Source of the DNA: M55B129 sp034189085
Lineage (GTDB): Bacteria; Bacillota; Dethiobacteria; DTU022
Direction of reading: 5' to 3'
DNA length: 64,000 nucleotides
Assembly: GCA_034189085.1 (NCBI GenBank)
Contig: JAXHVH010000006.1
Coordinates: 10,626 to 74,625 of the forward strand
The notes below the pieces were generated by a model. That model saw only the letters and a program-made list of their open reading frames with translations, had not been told where the DNA came from and searched no databases. Every line of letters begins with the position of its first letter. The stretch's first letter is position 1. The position numbers were made by a program, and so were the translations under genes. This document shows, one piece after another, positions 41,112-49,215 of the stretch.

Positions 41112-42308
41112 ATGCATAAAGAGCTTTTCAGGGCAGTCTTCCGCAGCATTTCCAGTATCTCCTTTGCAGTGACTTACTGGGACGGTGAAACTGAAGTATA
41201 TGGACCGAAAGAATTGAAGGATCTGCCATTCAGAATTATCTTCAATGAACCACTTAATCTGCGGGAAATGCTCGAAGATCCGGAGACCAGATTTGGTCAG
41301 GCCTACATGGACCAGCAAATTGATGTTGAGGGTGATTTTTCTGCCCTGCTTAGCCTTTTGCTGCGTAATGTAGATGTTTTCAAGAGTACCGAAAGAGATG
41401 GCCTTTTCCAGCGCCTCATGAAGAGCCGCAGCAGTGAGTCAACTGATAAGCAATCCGAGAACGTGGAGACTGAATACAACCTCGGCAGTGATTTCTTTAA
41501 GTTGTGGCTTGACAGCACGCTTAGTTACTCCTGTGCTTACTTCCGAACCCCGGAAGATACACTGGATCAGGCCCAGCTGCAGAAAATTGACCACATCCTC
41601 AATAAGCTGCATTTAAAAGAAGGAGAAACACTGCTTGATATTGGCAGCGGCTGGGGTTGGCTTATTATAAGGGCAGCCCGTAAATACGGTGTTAAAGCCC
41701 TTGGCATTACTTTACGTGAAGAAGAAGAGGAAAAAACCAGGAAGCGGATTGAGCATGAAGGGCTGGAGGAACAGGTAGAAGTACGCCTTGCAGATTACCG
41801 TGACCTGGCTGTTGAAAATCAGACTTTTGATAAAATAGTCAGTGTGGGGATGTTTAAATATGTAGGTAAAGAAAACATTCCGACCTATTTCCGTTGCCTG
41901 CAAAAAATGCTCAAGCCCCAGGGCCTCTCACTACTGCACACAATTACCCGTTCTCTTGAATCGCCTACAGCTACATGGCTTGAAAAATATATTTATCCCA
42001 GAGGATATATTCCTTCCCTGCGCGAGATAATATGGCTTTTGCCGGAGTTTTCCTTCCACCTTGTTGATGCCGAGAGTCTGCGGATGCATTATGCTCTTAC
42101 TACAACCCGCTGGGCTGAAAACTTTGAAAGAGTAGTCGACAAAGTCAGGGAAAAATACGGTGAACGTTTCGTTCGGATGTGGCGTCTTTATTTGCTGGGC
42201 TGCAGTAACTCATTTATGTGCAGCGGGCTTGATGTTCATCAACTACTATTCAGTAGGGGTATTTGCAACGACCTGCCCCTGGTGCGAGAATCTATTGGTT
42301 GCCGTTAA
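41112..42308 (+). CDS. Cyclopropane-fatty-acyl-phospholipid synthase family methyltransferase
   Basis: The 398-residue protein methylates the double bond of unsaturated phospholipid acyl chains using SAM, or is a close relative. The N-terminal domain (FAVTYWDGETEVYG, GQAYMDQQIDVEGDFSALLSLL) and the CFA core (YNLGSDFFKLWLDSTLSYSCAYFRTPEDTLDQAQ, LLDIGSGWGWLIIRAARKYGVKALGITL) are characteristic; the SAM loop is DIGSGWGWL. The C-terminal Y-[PR]-G-Y motif (YPRGYIPSLREI) is present. AAAGGA precedes ATG 41112. It has no operon partner. Confidence 0.88.
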   Translation: MHKELFRAVFRSISSISFAVTYWDGETEVYGPKELKDLPFRIIFNEPLNLREMLEDPETRFGQAYMDQQIDVEGDFSALLSLLLRNVDVFKSTERDGLFQRLMKSRSSESTDKQSENVETEYNLGSDFFKLWLDSTLSYSCAYFRTPEDTLDQAQLQKIDHILNKLHLKEGETLLDIGSGWGWLIIRAARKYGVKALGITLREEEEEKTRKRIEHEGLEEQVEVRLADYRDLAVENQTFDKIVSVGMFKYVGKENIPTYFRCLQKMLKPQGLSLLHTITRSLESPTATWLEKYIYPRGYIPSLREIIWLLPEFSFHLVDAESLRMHYALTTTRWAENFERVVDKVREKYGERFVRMWRLYLLGCSNSFMCSGLDVHQLLFSRGICNDLPLVRESIGCR

Positions 42309-42410
42309 TACAAAAAGCTATTACCAGTTCACATACTGTAGACAAAGGCGTGGCTTATAAAAAAAGATTTTGAAGTTTTTTGATAACCTTCTAAAACCCT
42401 TTAAAATAAA

Positions 42411-42497
42411 TGGTGCGGGCGAGAGGATTTGAACCTCCAAGGGATTGCTCCCACTGGATCCTAAGTCCAGCGCGTCTGCCAGTTCCGCCACGCCCGC
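42411..42497 (-). tRNA. tRNA-Leu (anticodon UAG)
   Basis: On the minus strand the sequence folds as a class II tRNA. The acceptor stem is GCGGGCG/CGCCCGC with CCA encoded at 42413-42411. The D-arm is TGGCGGAACTGGCAGACGC. The anticodon stem CTGGA/TCCAG encloses CTTAGGA (anticodon TAG), followed by a long variable arm (GTGGGAGCAATCCCTT) and the T-arm GGTTCAAATCC. It decodes CUN leucine codons. Confidence 0.95.
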
Positions 42498-42811
42498 TTC
42501 TTTTCCACCTTTACAATTATAAAGGCTTTTTTTCTTAAATTCAACTTCCCTCATCATTTTGCTTGCATGTTTTTTTCAACAGAATTACATTCTTTCCCGT
42601 TAGAAAATGTTTTAACTTTTATGCGCTGGACATTTTTATTGACGGCCGGTTCATCTGCTGATCTTTGCCAATTTATGACCCTTTAGCGGAGCAATGATTT
42701 TAAGTTCCAGAACAAATTTCCGCTTATTCTACGAAAATAACCTGCTTAAGGCAGGATTTCTTCTAATATTTACGAATATTCTAAGGTGAAGAAAGGAGGC
42801 AGACCGAGGCT
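42498..42811 (+). other. Intergenic region between tRNA-Leu and the regulator gene
   Basis: 314 bases. It contains the tRNA promoter on the minus strand (listed separately). Upstream of the rightward gene no -24/-12 (GG-N10-GC) sigma-54 promoter is seen; TTGACG at about 42640 has no good -10. Confidence 0.45.
42516..42544 (-). promoter_or_regulatory. Promoter for tRNA-Leu
   Basis: On the minus strand TTGAAT (42544-42539), 17 bases, then a perfect TATAAT (42521-42516). It ends about 18 bases before the mature tRNA 5' end, a typical stable-RNA arrangement. Confidence 0.75.
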
Positions 42812-44500
42812 GTGATCAATACCGCGCTGATCATTACAAAAAAACAGGGGAGCGGCCTGGTCCGTTTATTTGATCATTCACCGGAAGTGAACCTGGTTGC
42901 CGTAGCCTGTCCCGACGGTCAAATCGGCTGGCTGACGGAAAATGAACGAAAAAATTTGTATGTCACTGCCGACCTGGATAAGATAGCGGCGCTTCCTGGG
43001 TTGAACACTATAATTGACACAACCGGCCAAAAGTCGGTAAATGAGTACCTGCGAAAGATTCTCAACGGAAGACTGAAAATAGAAAAGCTACATCCCGATT
43101 CTATCTTGAGCGCCGTTATTAGCTCCAGGCAGCATTTCCAGGAAACACGGCTTTTAAAAGGTGAGCTGCTGGCCATTCTCAATGCGGTCCAGGACGCTAT
43201 TGAAGTGGTTGATGAAAAAGGGGTTATCAAATATGTAAACCCCGCCTTTACAAGGGTTTCCGGAATTCCTGAAAGCGAAAGGGTCGACCGCAGTATATTT
43301 GATGTTTCACCGCACGGAGCTCTGGCTCAATCGCTGATCCAGCAGAAACCGGTTACCGGCTATCGGACTTATGTCGGCGGATCTGAAGCTGACGTGATCT
43401 CCAACGCTTCGCCGATTATTGTCGACGGGGAATTGATGGGAGCAGTTGTCGTTTTTCAACCGGTCAGAGATATTCTAAAACTGATGGACGAGTTGAAATA
43501 CAGCAATACGATCATTGACAATCTTTATGCCCAGATTGAAAAGATTTCGGGCAGCCGGTTCAGCTTTGACTCACTCATCGGTCAGAGCAAAGCTTTTATA
43601 GCTACTGTTGAAAAGGCCCGCCGGGCTTCCCGCAGTGAAACCTCCCTTTTAATCAGGGGAGAATATGGAACCGGGAAAAGTCTCTTTGCCCGGGCTATTC
43701 ACAACAACAGTTCTCGCCGGAAAAGACCCCTCATTATTGTGGACTGCGCCGCTGTTCCCGACTCCCTCCAGGAAATAGAATTTTTTGGCTGCGAAAAGGG
43801 GGCCATGCCCGGGATATTGCGGACACGACTTGGTAAACTGGAACTGGCCGCAGGAAGCACCCTTTTTATCAAAGAAATTACTTCTCTCAATGCTCATCTC
43901 CAGGACCAGATTCTCCGCGTCCTCGACGAGCAGTCTTTCTGCCGCATTGGTGGCGACAAGCCCATTCCCGCCGATGTGCGGATTATTGCTTCGGCCGATA
44001 GCAAACTTATTGCCTCTTCGATTCAGGGCTATTTTTCCGAAGAACTCTATCGCCGTCTGAGCCAGGTCACGATCACTTTACTGCCGTTACGTAAACGATC
44101 TGAAGATATTCCCATGCTTGCTGAAGTCCTTATTGATCGTCTGAACCGCAAGCTGGGTAAAAACGTCACTGAAATTTCACCCCGGGCCCTGCAGGAGCTT
44201 TCCGAGTATGAATGGCCCGGTAACATCAACGAGTTAAACAGTGTTATAGAACGGGCTATGGCGGTGGTGGATGGACAGGTTATTGAATATAACCATCTGG
44301 CCATAAGCGGCAACCGTCCGGGTGCTTCGGAAGGTCCCATTTTTGATGAAATAATACCCCTTGATAGAATGGAAGAGATGATGATCAAACTGGCCCTGAC
44401 CAGATATGGAGAAACCCTTGAAGGCAAAAAGAAGGCGGCTCAGGCTTTAAATATTTCACTGGCCACTTTGTATAATAAGCTGAAAAAAAGCAGTTTTTAA
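42812..44500 (+). CDS. PAS/AAA+ enhancer-binding-type regulator with degenerate sigma-54 motifs
   Basis: The 562-residue protein has an N-terminal Rossmann-like region (about 1-110), a PAS domain (about 116-230: ILNAVQDAIEVVDEKGVIKYVNPAFTRVSG), a sigma-54-type AAA+ domain (about 255-480) and a C-terminal Fis-type helix-turn-helix (KKAAQALNISLATLYNKLKK). Walker A is GEYGTGKS. The loop normally reading GAFTGA reads GAMPGI (about residue 330), and the Walker B normally LFLDEI reads LFIKEI (about 355), so sigma-54 contact and normal ATP hydrolysis are doubtful. The sensor arginine region FSEELYRRLS is kept. GTG 42812 has AAAGGAGG 12 bases upstream. Placed 30 bases before sucC, it probably controls the methylmalonyl-CoA cluster. 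Confidence 0.82.
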   Translation: MINTALIITKKQGSGLVRLFDHSPEVNLVAVACPDGQIGWLTENERKNLYVTADLDKIAALPGLNTIIDTTGQKSVNEYLRKILNGRLKIEKLHPDSILSAVISSRQHFQETRLLKGELLAILNAVQDAIEVVDEKGVIKYVNPAFTRVSGIPESERVDRSIFDVSPHGALAQSLIQQKPVTGYRTYVGGSEADVISNASPIIVDGELMGAVVVFQPVRDILKLMDELKYSNTIIDNLYAQIEKISGSRFSFDSLIGQSKAFIATVEKARRASRSETSLLIRGEYGTGKSLFARAIHNNSSRRKRPLIIVDCAAVPDSLQEIEFFGCEKGAMPGILRTRLGKLELAAGSTLFIKEITSLNAHLQDQILRVLDEQSFCRIGGDKPIPADVRIIASADSKLIASSIQGYFSEELYRRLSQVTITLLPLRKRSEDIPMLAEVLIDRLNRKLGKNVTEISPRALQELSEYEWPGNINELNSVIERAMAVVDGQVIEYNHLAISGNRPGASEGPIFDEIIPLDRMEEMMIKLALTRYGETLEGKKKAAQALNISLATLYNKLKKSSF

Positions 44501-44530
44501 AAACTGTATCAGGAGAATGGGGGAATAGAT

Positions 44531-45640
44531 TTGAAACTTTATGAGCATCTCGGGAAAAAGCTGTTTTTCCGCTATGATATTCCGATTCCCCGCGGAAAAT
44601 TAGCTGAAAGTGCCACCGAAGCAGCCGAGGCAGCCGCTGATCTGGGAGAGGTAGTGATTAAAGCACAGGTTCTTTCCGGTAAGAGAGGCAAGGCCGGCGG
44701 CATTGCTTTTGCCTCGGACCCCGATGAAGCTTACCGTGAAGCGAAGAGAATTTTGCAGATGGATTTCGGTACTGCCGGGGTATCGAAATTGCTTGTTGAG
44801 GAAAAATTAAATATTGAACAAGAACTCTATCTTGCTCTTACGGTTGATGGAACCACCCGGCGGCCAGTTGTTCTCGTGTCGCTGGATGGTGGCATGGATG
44901 TGGAAGATGTTCCTGAAGAGCGGATGATCAGATGGCCTGTTGACCCATCAATCGGTTTCCAGGGTTACATGGTGCGCGAGATCTGCCGGCGCCTGGGAGT
45001 AGGAGGGGAATTGGAAAAAGAGTTTGCTTCCTTAATACCAAAGCTCTACAGGCTGTTTCGGGACAGGGATGCCGAATTGACCGAAATTAACCCCCTGGCG
45101 CTAACGAAGAAAGGCCTGATAGCTGCCGATGCCAAGCTAACTATTGATGACGATGCCATTTATCGCCACCCTCAGCTGCCTGTGATCAGTGATAAAACAA
45201 CTCTTGAGCTCAAGGCTGAAGAACTGGATCTATCCTACGTCGAACTGGAAGGGGATATTGCGATAATGGCCAATGGCGCCGGAATTACCATGGCTACCCT
45301 TGATATGGTTCAGCACTATGGTGGAGAACCGGCCAACTTCCTTGATTTCGGCGGCGGGGCGGACACAAAAAAAACGGCTCAGGCTCTGGAGCTGCTTCTC
45401 GGTACCAATCCGAGAGTGCTTTTGATCAATATTTTTGGCGGAATCACTCGCTGTGATGTGGTAGCCGAGGCTTTTGCCCGGGTGAAAGAGACCCGGGGCA
45501 TAGATCTGCCGGTTTCCTTCCGCCTGGTGGGAACAAATGAAGCAGAGGGGCGGGCTATCCTGCAGAAGGTGGGCATTGAAAGCTTTACCACCATGGATGA
45601 TGCTGTACGCCACGCGGTGAAACTGTCCCGGGCTTCCTGA
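44531..45640 (+). CDS. sucC: Succinyl-CoA synthetase subunit beta (ADP/GDP-forming)
   Basis: The 369-residue ATP-grasp subunit starts KLYEHLGKKLFFRYDIPIP. It shows VVIKAQVLSGKRGKAGGI, TEINPLAL, MANGAGITMATLDMVQHYGGEPANFLDFGGGAD and LINIFGGITRCDVVAEAF, all family features. TTG 44531 is preceded by GGGGGAATAGA. It starts the succinate/propionyl-CoA cluster and works with SucD to interconvert succinate and succinyl-CoA with a nucleoside triphosphate. Confidence 0.9.
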   Translation: MKLYEHLGKKLFFRYDIPIPRGKLAESATEAAEAAADLGEVVIKAQVLSGKRGKAGGIAFASDPDEAYREAKRILQMDFGTAGVSKLLVEEKLNIEQELYLALTVDGTTRRPVVLVSLDGGMDVEDVPEERMIRWPVDPSIGFQGYMVREICRRLGVGGELEKEFASLIPKLYRLFRDRDAELTEINPLALTKKGLIAADAKLTIDDDAIYRHPQLPVISDKTTLELKAEELDLSYVELEGDIAIMANGAGITMATLDMVQHYGGEPANFLDFGGGADTKKTAQALELLLGTNPRVLLINIFGGITRCDVVAEAFARVKETRGIDLPVSFRLVGTNEAEGRAILQKVGIESFTTMDDAVRHAVKLSRAS

Positions 45641-45707
45641 ACCGGCCGTGATGACGGTTTCACTGAAGCCCTGTTCAACGACATTCGTTAAGAGAGGTGT
45701 TTTAACA

Positions 45708-46586
45708 ATGGCCATCTATATTAATCGGGATACCCGGGTTTTAGTCCAGGGTATTACCGGGCGCCAGGGTTCATTCCATACAGGACAGATGCTTGCTTAT
45801 GGAACGAAGATAATCGGCGGTGTATCTCCCGGCAAAAGCGGACAGCTTGTCGAAGGAGTTCCTGTTTATGATACTGTCTTTGCGGCGATGGAAAAAGAGT
45901 TGGCTGAGGCGAGCGTTATCTTTATTCCGGCTTCTCTGGCCAAAGATGCCGCTTTAGAAGCGCTCGATGCGGGAATAAAGATTCTGGTCCTGATAACCGA
46001 ACATATTCCTCTTCACGATGCTATGGAAATTATGGCTGCTGCCGAAGCCAGGGGAGCAACTGTTGTGGGGCCAAATACATTCGGGCTTGTCTCGTCCGGA
46101 CTTTGCAAAATCGGGATTATGCCGAACCGCTACTTTATAGCCGGCCCGGTAGGAGTGGTATCAAGAAGTGGGACCCTTTGTTATGAAATTGTCGGCCACC
46201 TCACGGATAACCAAATTGGGACAACCACTGTAGTCGGCCTTGGCGGTGACCGGGTGGTGGGTTTGCATTTTATCGATGTTCTGAAAAAATTTGAGCAAGA
46301 CGAAGAGACAAAAGCAGTTATTCTGGTGGGAGAAATCGGCGGCAGCGCCGAAGAAGAAGCGGCCGCCTTTATTACTTCGACCTTCAGTAAACCGGTTGTG
46401 GCTTACCTGGCCGGCCGCAGTGCCCCTCCAGGCAAAAGGATGGGCCATGCCGGGGCTATTATTGAAAGAGGCCGGGGGACCTTTGCGAGCAAGGTTAAGG
46501 CCCTGCAGGAGGCGGGAGTGGCAGTGGCCGAGCTACCCGCTGAAGTTCCTAAAATGATCGATTCACTACTCCCCGGTAGCAATTGA
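45708..46586 (+). CDS. sucD: Succinyl-CoA synthetase subunit alpha
   Basis: The 292-residue CoA-binding subunit has the N-terminal TRVLVQGITGRQGSFHTGQMLAYGTKIIGGVSPGK, VVGPNTFGLVS, GPVGVVSRSGTLCYEI and the phosphohistidine motif MGHAGAIIERGRGTF (about residue 248). GAGAGG precedes ATG 45708. It directly follows sucC. Confidence 0.92.
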   Translation: MAIYINRDTRVLVQGITGRQGSFHTGQMLAYGTKIIGGVSPGKSGQLVEGVPVYDTVFAAMEKELAEASVIFIPASLAKDAALEALDAGIKILVLITEHIPLHDAMEIMAAAEARGATVVGPNTFGLVSSGLCKIGIMPNRYFIAGPVGVVSRSGTLCYEIVGHLTDNQIGTTTVVGLGGDRVVGLHFIDVLKKFEQDEETKAVILVGEIGGSAEEEAAAFITSTFSKPVVAYLAGRSAPPGKRMGHAGAIIERGRGTFASKVKALQEAGVAVAELPAEVPKMIDSLLPGSN

Positions 46587-46654
46587 ACAGCCAGCCATAC
46601 TAAATTTCCTGGCCGCGACTGCTGACAGCTGTTGAAAGGAGGTTTCGGCAAAAA

Positions 46655-48328
46655 TTGATTGAGCAGAGCAAAAAAGATAAACTTATCCGAGCCAAGAAAG
46701 AGTGGATGAAAAGGGTTGAAAAGACCCTTGAAAAACATCCTGAACGGCGGGAGTTTAAGCTTGACACCGGCCTTCCCGTTGAAAGGATCTATGACCCTCT
46801 AACCATGGAAGATTTTGATTATCCTGACCGGCTGGGCTGGCCTGGTGAATATCCTTTCACCAGAGGTATCCAGCCGACCATGTACCGTGGGCGCCTCTGG
46901 ACAATGCGCCAGTATGCCGGCTTTGGCAGCGCCGAAGAAACGAATAAAAGATTCCGTTATCTTCTGGAACAGGGGCAGACCGGACTGAGCGTTGCTTTTG
47001 ATCTGCCGACCCAGATCGGCTACGATTCAGATCATCCCCTGGCCCGGGGTGAAGTGGGGAAGGTAGGTGTTGCCGTCGATTCTCTTGCCGATATGGAAGT
47101 TTTAATGGAGCATATTCCTCTTGATCGGGTGAGCACTTCCATGACCATCAACAGCCCAGCGGCAGTTTTGCTGGCCATGTACATGGCGGTGGCTGAAAAA
47201 CAGGGTATCCCCATGGATAAAATTAAGGGAACGATTCAGAACGATATTCTCAAGGAATATGTGGCCAGGGGCACTTACATATTTCCGCCCCGCGAGTCAA
47301 TGCGCCTCATTGTGGACATATTTGCCTATGCCGGCAAAAATATTCCCAACTGGAATACCATCAGCATCAGTGGTTATCATATCAGGGAAGCTGGTTCCAC
47401 TGCCGTTCAGGAAGCCGCATTTACTCTGAGCAATGCCATTGCTTATGTGGAAGCAGCCCTGGAGGCCGGGCTGGAAATCGATCAATTTGCACCGCGGCTT
47501 TCCTTCTTTTTTAATGCCCATTCCAACTTTTTTGAAGAAATAGCCAAGTTTCGGGCGACCAGGAGGATCTGGGCTCATTTGATGAAAGAACGTTTTGGCG
47601 CAAAAAAAGATCGCTCCATGATGCTTCGATTCCACACTCAGACTGCCGGCTGCACTCTCACTGCCCAGCAGCCCGATGTCAATTTGATGCGGGTGGCTTT
47701 CCAGGCTCTCAGTGCCGTTCTTGGTGGGACTCAATCCCTTCATACCAATTCGCGCGATGAAGCACTGGCTCTGCCTTCTGAACATTCCGTGCTGCTGGCC
47801 CTGCGCACCCAGCAGGTAATCGGCTATGAAATAGGTGCAACTGATACGGTCGATCCTTTGGGCGGCTCTTATTTCATTGAAAATCTGACCGACTATATCG
47901 AAGAAGAAGTACTTGGCTATATTAAAAAAATTGATGAAATTGGCGGGGCGGTTGCCGCGATTGAAAAGGGATTCATTCAGCAGGAAATTCAGGCCAGCGC
48001 TTACCACTACCAGAAAGAGATAGAGAATGATGATCGGGTAGTGGTGGGAGTTAATAAATTTACCATGAGTGCAGATCAGCCCATTGATCTGCTGAAGATG
48101 GATCCGGCTGTGAGCAGGCGCCAGGTGGAACGGCTGAAGGAAGTCCGCCTGAGCCGTAATCAGGGCAAGGTTGCCGAAGCACTGCAGGAACTGCGCCGCG
48201 CCGCACAGGGTGACGAGAACCTGATGTCTTATATTTTAACTGCTGTGAAGGCTTACGCTACCCTGGGAGAAATTTGCGGAGTCCTGCGGGATGTGTTCGG
48301 CGAGTACAAACAGCATATAACTCTGTAA
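46655..48328 (+). CDS. Methylmalonyl-CoA mutase catalytic (large) subunit
   Basis: The 557-residue protein is the substrate-binding TIM barrel of methylmalonyl-CoA mutase without the B12 domain. It has YPFTRGIQPTMYRGRLWTMRQYAGFGSAEETNKRFRYLLEQGQTGLSVAFDLPTQIGYDSDHP (positions 46849-47040) and HTQTAGCTLTAQQPDVN. It pairs with the separate cobalamin subunit that follows, the split organisation of many anaerobes and archaea. TTG 46655 follows AAAGGAGG. It interconverts (R)-methylmalonyl-CoA and succinyl-CoA by a radical mechanism. Confidence 0.93.
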   Translation: MIEQSKKDKLIRAKKEWMKRVEKTLEKHPERREFKLDTGLPVERIYDPLTMEDFDYPDRLGWPGEYPFTRGIQPTMYRGRLWTMRQYAGFGSAEETNKRFRYLLEQGQTGLSVAFDLPTQIGYDSDHPLARGEVGKVGVAVDSLADMEVLMEHIPLDRVSTSMTINSPAAVLLAMYMAVAEKQGIPMDKIKGTIQNDILKEYVARGTYIFPPRESMRLIVDIFAYAGKNIPNWNTISISGYHIREAGSTAVQEAAFTLSNAIAYVEAALEAGLEIDQFAPRLSFFFNAHSNFFEEIAKFRATRRIWAHLMKERFGAKKDRSMMLRFHTQTAGCTLTAQQPDVNLMRVAFQALSAVLGGTQSLHTNSRDEALALPSEHSVLLALRTQQVIGYEIGATDTVDPLGGSYFIENLTDYIEEEVLGYIKKIDEIGGAVAAIEKGFIQQEIQASAYHYQKEIENDDRVVVGVNKFTMSADQPIDLLKMDPAVSRRQVERLKEVRLSRNQGKVAEALQELRRAAQGDENLMSYILTAVKAYATLGEICGVLRDVFGEYKQHITL

Positions 48329-48370
48329 TAACCGCTGTTCAGTTGCATGGAAGAAGGAGGTAATATTAAA

Positions 48371-48775
48371 ATGGCTGTTAAGCCTGTACGTGTGCTTGTG
48401 GGTAAAATCGGCCTGGACGGACATGACCGCGGAGCCAAGGTGGTTGCCCAGGCCCTCCGTGACTCCGGAATGGAGGTGATCTACACGGGTTTGCGGCAGA
48501 CTCCGGAACAAATTGTCGAAGCGGCGCTCCAGGAAGACGTCCAGGTAATTGGCCTGAGCATCTTATCGGGAGCACATATGCAGCTGGTGCCACCGGTGCT
48601 GGAAATGCTTCGCGAGCAGGAAAGCCGTGATATAATAGTCATTGTCGGTGGTATTATTCCCCGTGAAGATATTGCTTATCTGAAAGAACAGGGCGTGGTC
48701 GAAGTATTTACCCCCGGGGTTTCCACTACCGAGATTATTGATTTTATCAGGAAAAGAGCTGCCCGGCAGGACTAG
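48371..48775 (+). CDS. Methylmalonyl-CoA mutase cobalamin-binding (small) subunit
   Basis: The 134-residue B12-binding domain has the base-off ligand motif KIGLDGHDRGAKVVAQAL (D-x-H-x-x-G, His about residue 19), then GLSILSGAH (S-x-L) and the late VGGIIP (G-G) motif. AAGGAGG 9 bases upstream sets ATG 48371. It is coupled to the mutase large subunit and the epimerase. Confidence 0.93.
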   Translation: MAVKPVRVLVGKIGLDGHDRGAKVVAQALRDSGMEVIYTGLRQTPEQIVEAALQEDVQVIGLSILSGAHMQLVPPVLEMLREQESRDIIVIVGGIIPREDIAYLKEQGVVEVFTPGVSTTEIIDFIRKRAARQD

Positions 48776-48791
48776 AGAGGAGGAGAGCCGG

Positions 48792-49190
48792 TTGTTCAAA
48801 AAGATAGATCACATTGGCATCGCCGTCAGTGACCTTGAAAAAATGGTCTGTATTTTCCGAGACCAGCTCGGACTTGAATATAAAGGCGAAGAAGAAGTAC
48901 CCGATCAAAAAGTCAGAACGGCATTTTTCCCCATTGGCGAGAGTAAAATTGAACTGCTCCAGACCACCGATCCGGAGGGGCCTATCGGGAAATTTATTGT
49001 GAAAAAAGGTGAGGGAGTGCATCATATTGCTCTTGGTGTTTCCGATATCGAAGCAAAAATAAGGGAATTAAAGGAACAGGGAACAGTGATGATTGACGAG
49101 AAACCCCGTAGCGGAGCCGGGGGAGCAAAAATTGCTTTTATCCATCCCAAATCGACCGGCGGGGTCCTCGTTGAATTGTGTCAGCGCTGA
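48792..49190 (+). CDS. mce: Methylmalonyl-CoA epimerase
   Basis: The 132-residue glyoxalase-fold enzyme converts (S)- to (R)-methylmalonyl-CoA. It has FKKIDHIGIAVSDLEK (metal His 7), GEGVHHIALGVSDIEAKI and GAGGAKIAFIHPKSTGGVLVELCQ with the metal Glu. TTG 48792 has GAGGAGGAG just upstream. It sits between the mutase and the carboxyltransferase, as expected for the propionyl-CoA pathway. Confidence 0.92.
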   Translation: MFKKIDHIGIAVSDLEKMVCIFRDQLGLEYKGEEEVPDQKVRTAFFPIGESKIELLQTTDPEGPIGKFIVKKGEGVHHIALGVSDIEAKIRELKEQGTVMIDEKPRSGAGGAKIAFIHPKSTGGVLVELCQR

Positions 49191-49215
49191 ATCAGGATTA
49201 ATAACGGAGAAAGTG

